A stretch of DNA of 64,000 nt from assembly GCF_030246945.1 (NCBI RefSeq), contig NZ_CP126742.1, positions 1,488,001 to 1,552,000 of the forward strand, in the 5' to 3' direction. The DNA is from Microbacterium sp. zg-Y1090. Its GTDB lineage: Bacteria > Actinomycetota > Actinomycetes > Actinomycetales > Microbacteriaceae. The position numbers and the translations under genes were made by a program. The notes below the pieces were generated by a model. The model was not told the DNA's origin. It was given only the letters and a program-made list of their open reading frames with translations, and did no database searches. This document shows positions 63,424 through 64,000 of this stretch, piece by piece (position 1 is the first letter of the stretch; every line of letters starts with the position of its first letter).

Positions 63424-63504
63424 GGAGGTGAGATCACCTTTCGGTTCGGGCGTGCCGACGCGGAACGACCCAGCACAGGAGATGGCGGCGTAAGCCTTCA
63501 GTGA

Positions 63505-64000
63505 TTATAGGTCATCGATGCGCAACGCCCCGTCACCGTGCGGGACGCGCAGGTGCGCGCAGGCCTCAGGCGTGGCGATGCGTCCTCGCGGCGTGCGCCC
63601 CATGAATCCGATGCGCACGAGGTACGGCTCGACCACCGACTCGATCGTCTCCGCTTCCTCCCCCACCGTCACCGCGAGGGTGCCGAGGCCCACGGGTCCG
63701 CCGCGGAATCGGCGCACGAGCGCATCGAGCACGGCGCGGTCCAGGCGGTCCAGCCCGATGGGGTCGACGTCATACAACTCCAGCGCGGCGTTGACGTCGG
63801 CCTGCGTGGCGGCGGGACGCGTGCCGTCACCGCCGGCGCGGCCGGGCTGGCCGTGGACGATGACGTAGTCGCGCACCCGGCGCAGAAGCCGGTTGGCGAT
63901 ACGCGGGGTGCCCCTCGAGCGCCGTGCGATCTCCGACCGGGCGTGTGCGGGCAGACCGAGACCGAGCACGAGGGCGGAGCGCTCGATCACCTGCTCGAGC
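63505..64000 (-). CDS. ruvB: Holliday junction branch-migration helicase RuvB, C-terminal part
   Basis: Motor of the RuvAB complex. Only the last 165 residues or so are in the window. The small AAA+ subdomain with sensor 2 ([17 protein letters not shown]) and the C-terminal winged helix ([40 protein letters not shown]) are complete. It is upstream of yajC by 81 bases, the typical ruvABC-yajC-secDF order; the Walker motifs lie past the window end. Confidence 0.95.
   Translation of the reverse strand, partial: LEQVIERSALVLGLGLPAHARSEIARRSRGTPRIANRLLRRVRDYVIVHGQPGRAGGDGTRPAATQADVNAALELYDVDPIGLDRLDRAVLDALVRRFRGGPVGLGTLAVTVGEEAETIESVVEPYLVRIGFMGRTPRGRIATPEACAHLRVPHGDGALRIDDL

Overview
The window is a dense, high-GC (about 70% by eye) actinobacterial chromosome segment, almost entirely core genome. 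Gene content and order (pyrR-pyrB-pyrC-carA-carB-pyrF-gmk-rpoZ, metK-priA-fmt-rsmB-rpe-hisE-hisG, hisF-hisI-trpCBA-lgt-gltBD-pyk, ruvB-yajC-secD-secF-rsh, rpsD-alaS-ruvX-mltG-aroECKBQ-efp-nusB) point to Microbacteriaceae, most likely Microbacterium. Supporting signs are an HGxxPAAW protein in the trp cluster, a PdtaR-type ANTAR regulator, and a guanylate kinase fused to an actinobacterial integration-host-factor domain. Nearly all genes are on the minus strand; plus-strand exceptions are a thioesterase (3711), tRNA-Leu(CAA) (4933), a small membrane protein (55006), a DUF349 protein (55375) and an AbiEi-like protein (57364).

Layout in plus coordinates: 1-975 DUF885 protein (partial); 1023-3662 polA; 3711-4133 thioesterase; 4257-4874 pdtaR; tRNA-Leu; 5073-6521 pyk; 6576-12612 gltD and gltB; 12665-13654 lgt; 13709-16768 trpA, trpB, trpC and the HGxxPAAW protein; 16823-19689 Trp-associated membrane protein, hisI, hisF, hisG, hisE; 19706-20383 rpe; 20384-20915 an intergenic repeat array; 20916-26411 rsmB, fmt, priA, metK; 26514 rpoZ; 26887-36393 gmk and the complete pyr operon; 36524-38080 metallo-beta-lactamase/Rieske protein; 38159-41119 SNF2 helicase; 41151-42681 nusB, efp, aroQ; 42691-46918 acetyltransferase and aroB, aroK, aroC, aroE; 46921-49109 mltG and ruvX; 49106-51775 alaS; 51835 small membrane protein; 52165-52794 rpsD; 52795-53406 a second repeat array; 53407-54729 rarA; 57909-60155 rsh; 60217-63423 secF, secD, yajC; 63505-64000 ruvB (partial).

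The genes form tightly packed operons with 1-8 bp stop/start overlaps. They supply de novo UMP synthesis, the shikimate pathway to chorismate, the later steps of tryptophan synthesis, part of histidine synthesis, GOGAT nitrogen assimilation, Sec export, translation and replication repair. At several operon heads a TANNNT -10 element lies exactly six bases before the start codon, indicating leaderless mRNAs. trpE and coaBC are absent from positions where relatives usually keep them.

No prophage, insertion sequence, CRISPR array or defence island is visible. The most unusual material is non-coding: a family of about 67-bp palindromic repeats in two intergenic arrays (three copies each), one of which has been tandemly duplicated together with the 3' end of rsmB. 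Other notable points are a candidate AUC start for gmk, a PyrR-binding loop just ahead of pyrR, a structured rpsD leader, and strong over-representation of GGATGCC across the window.
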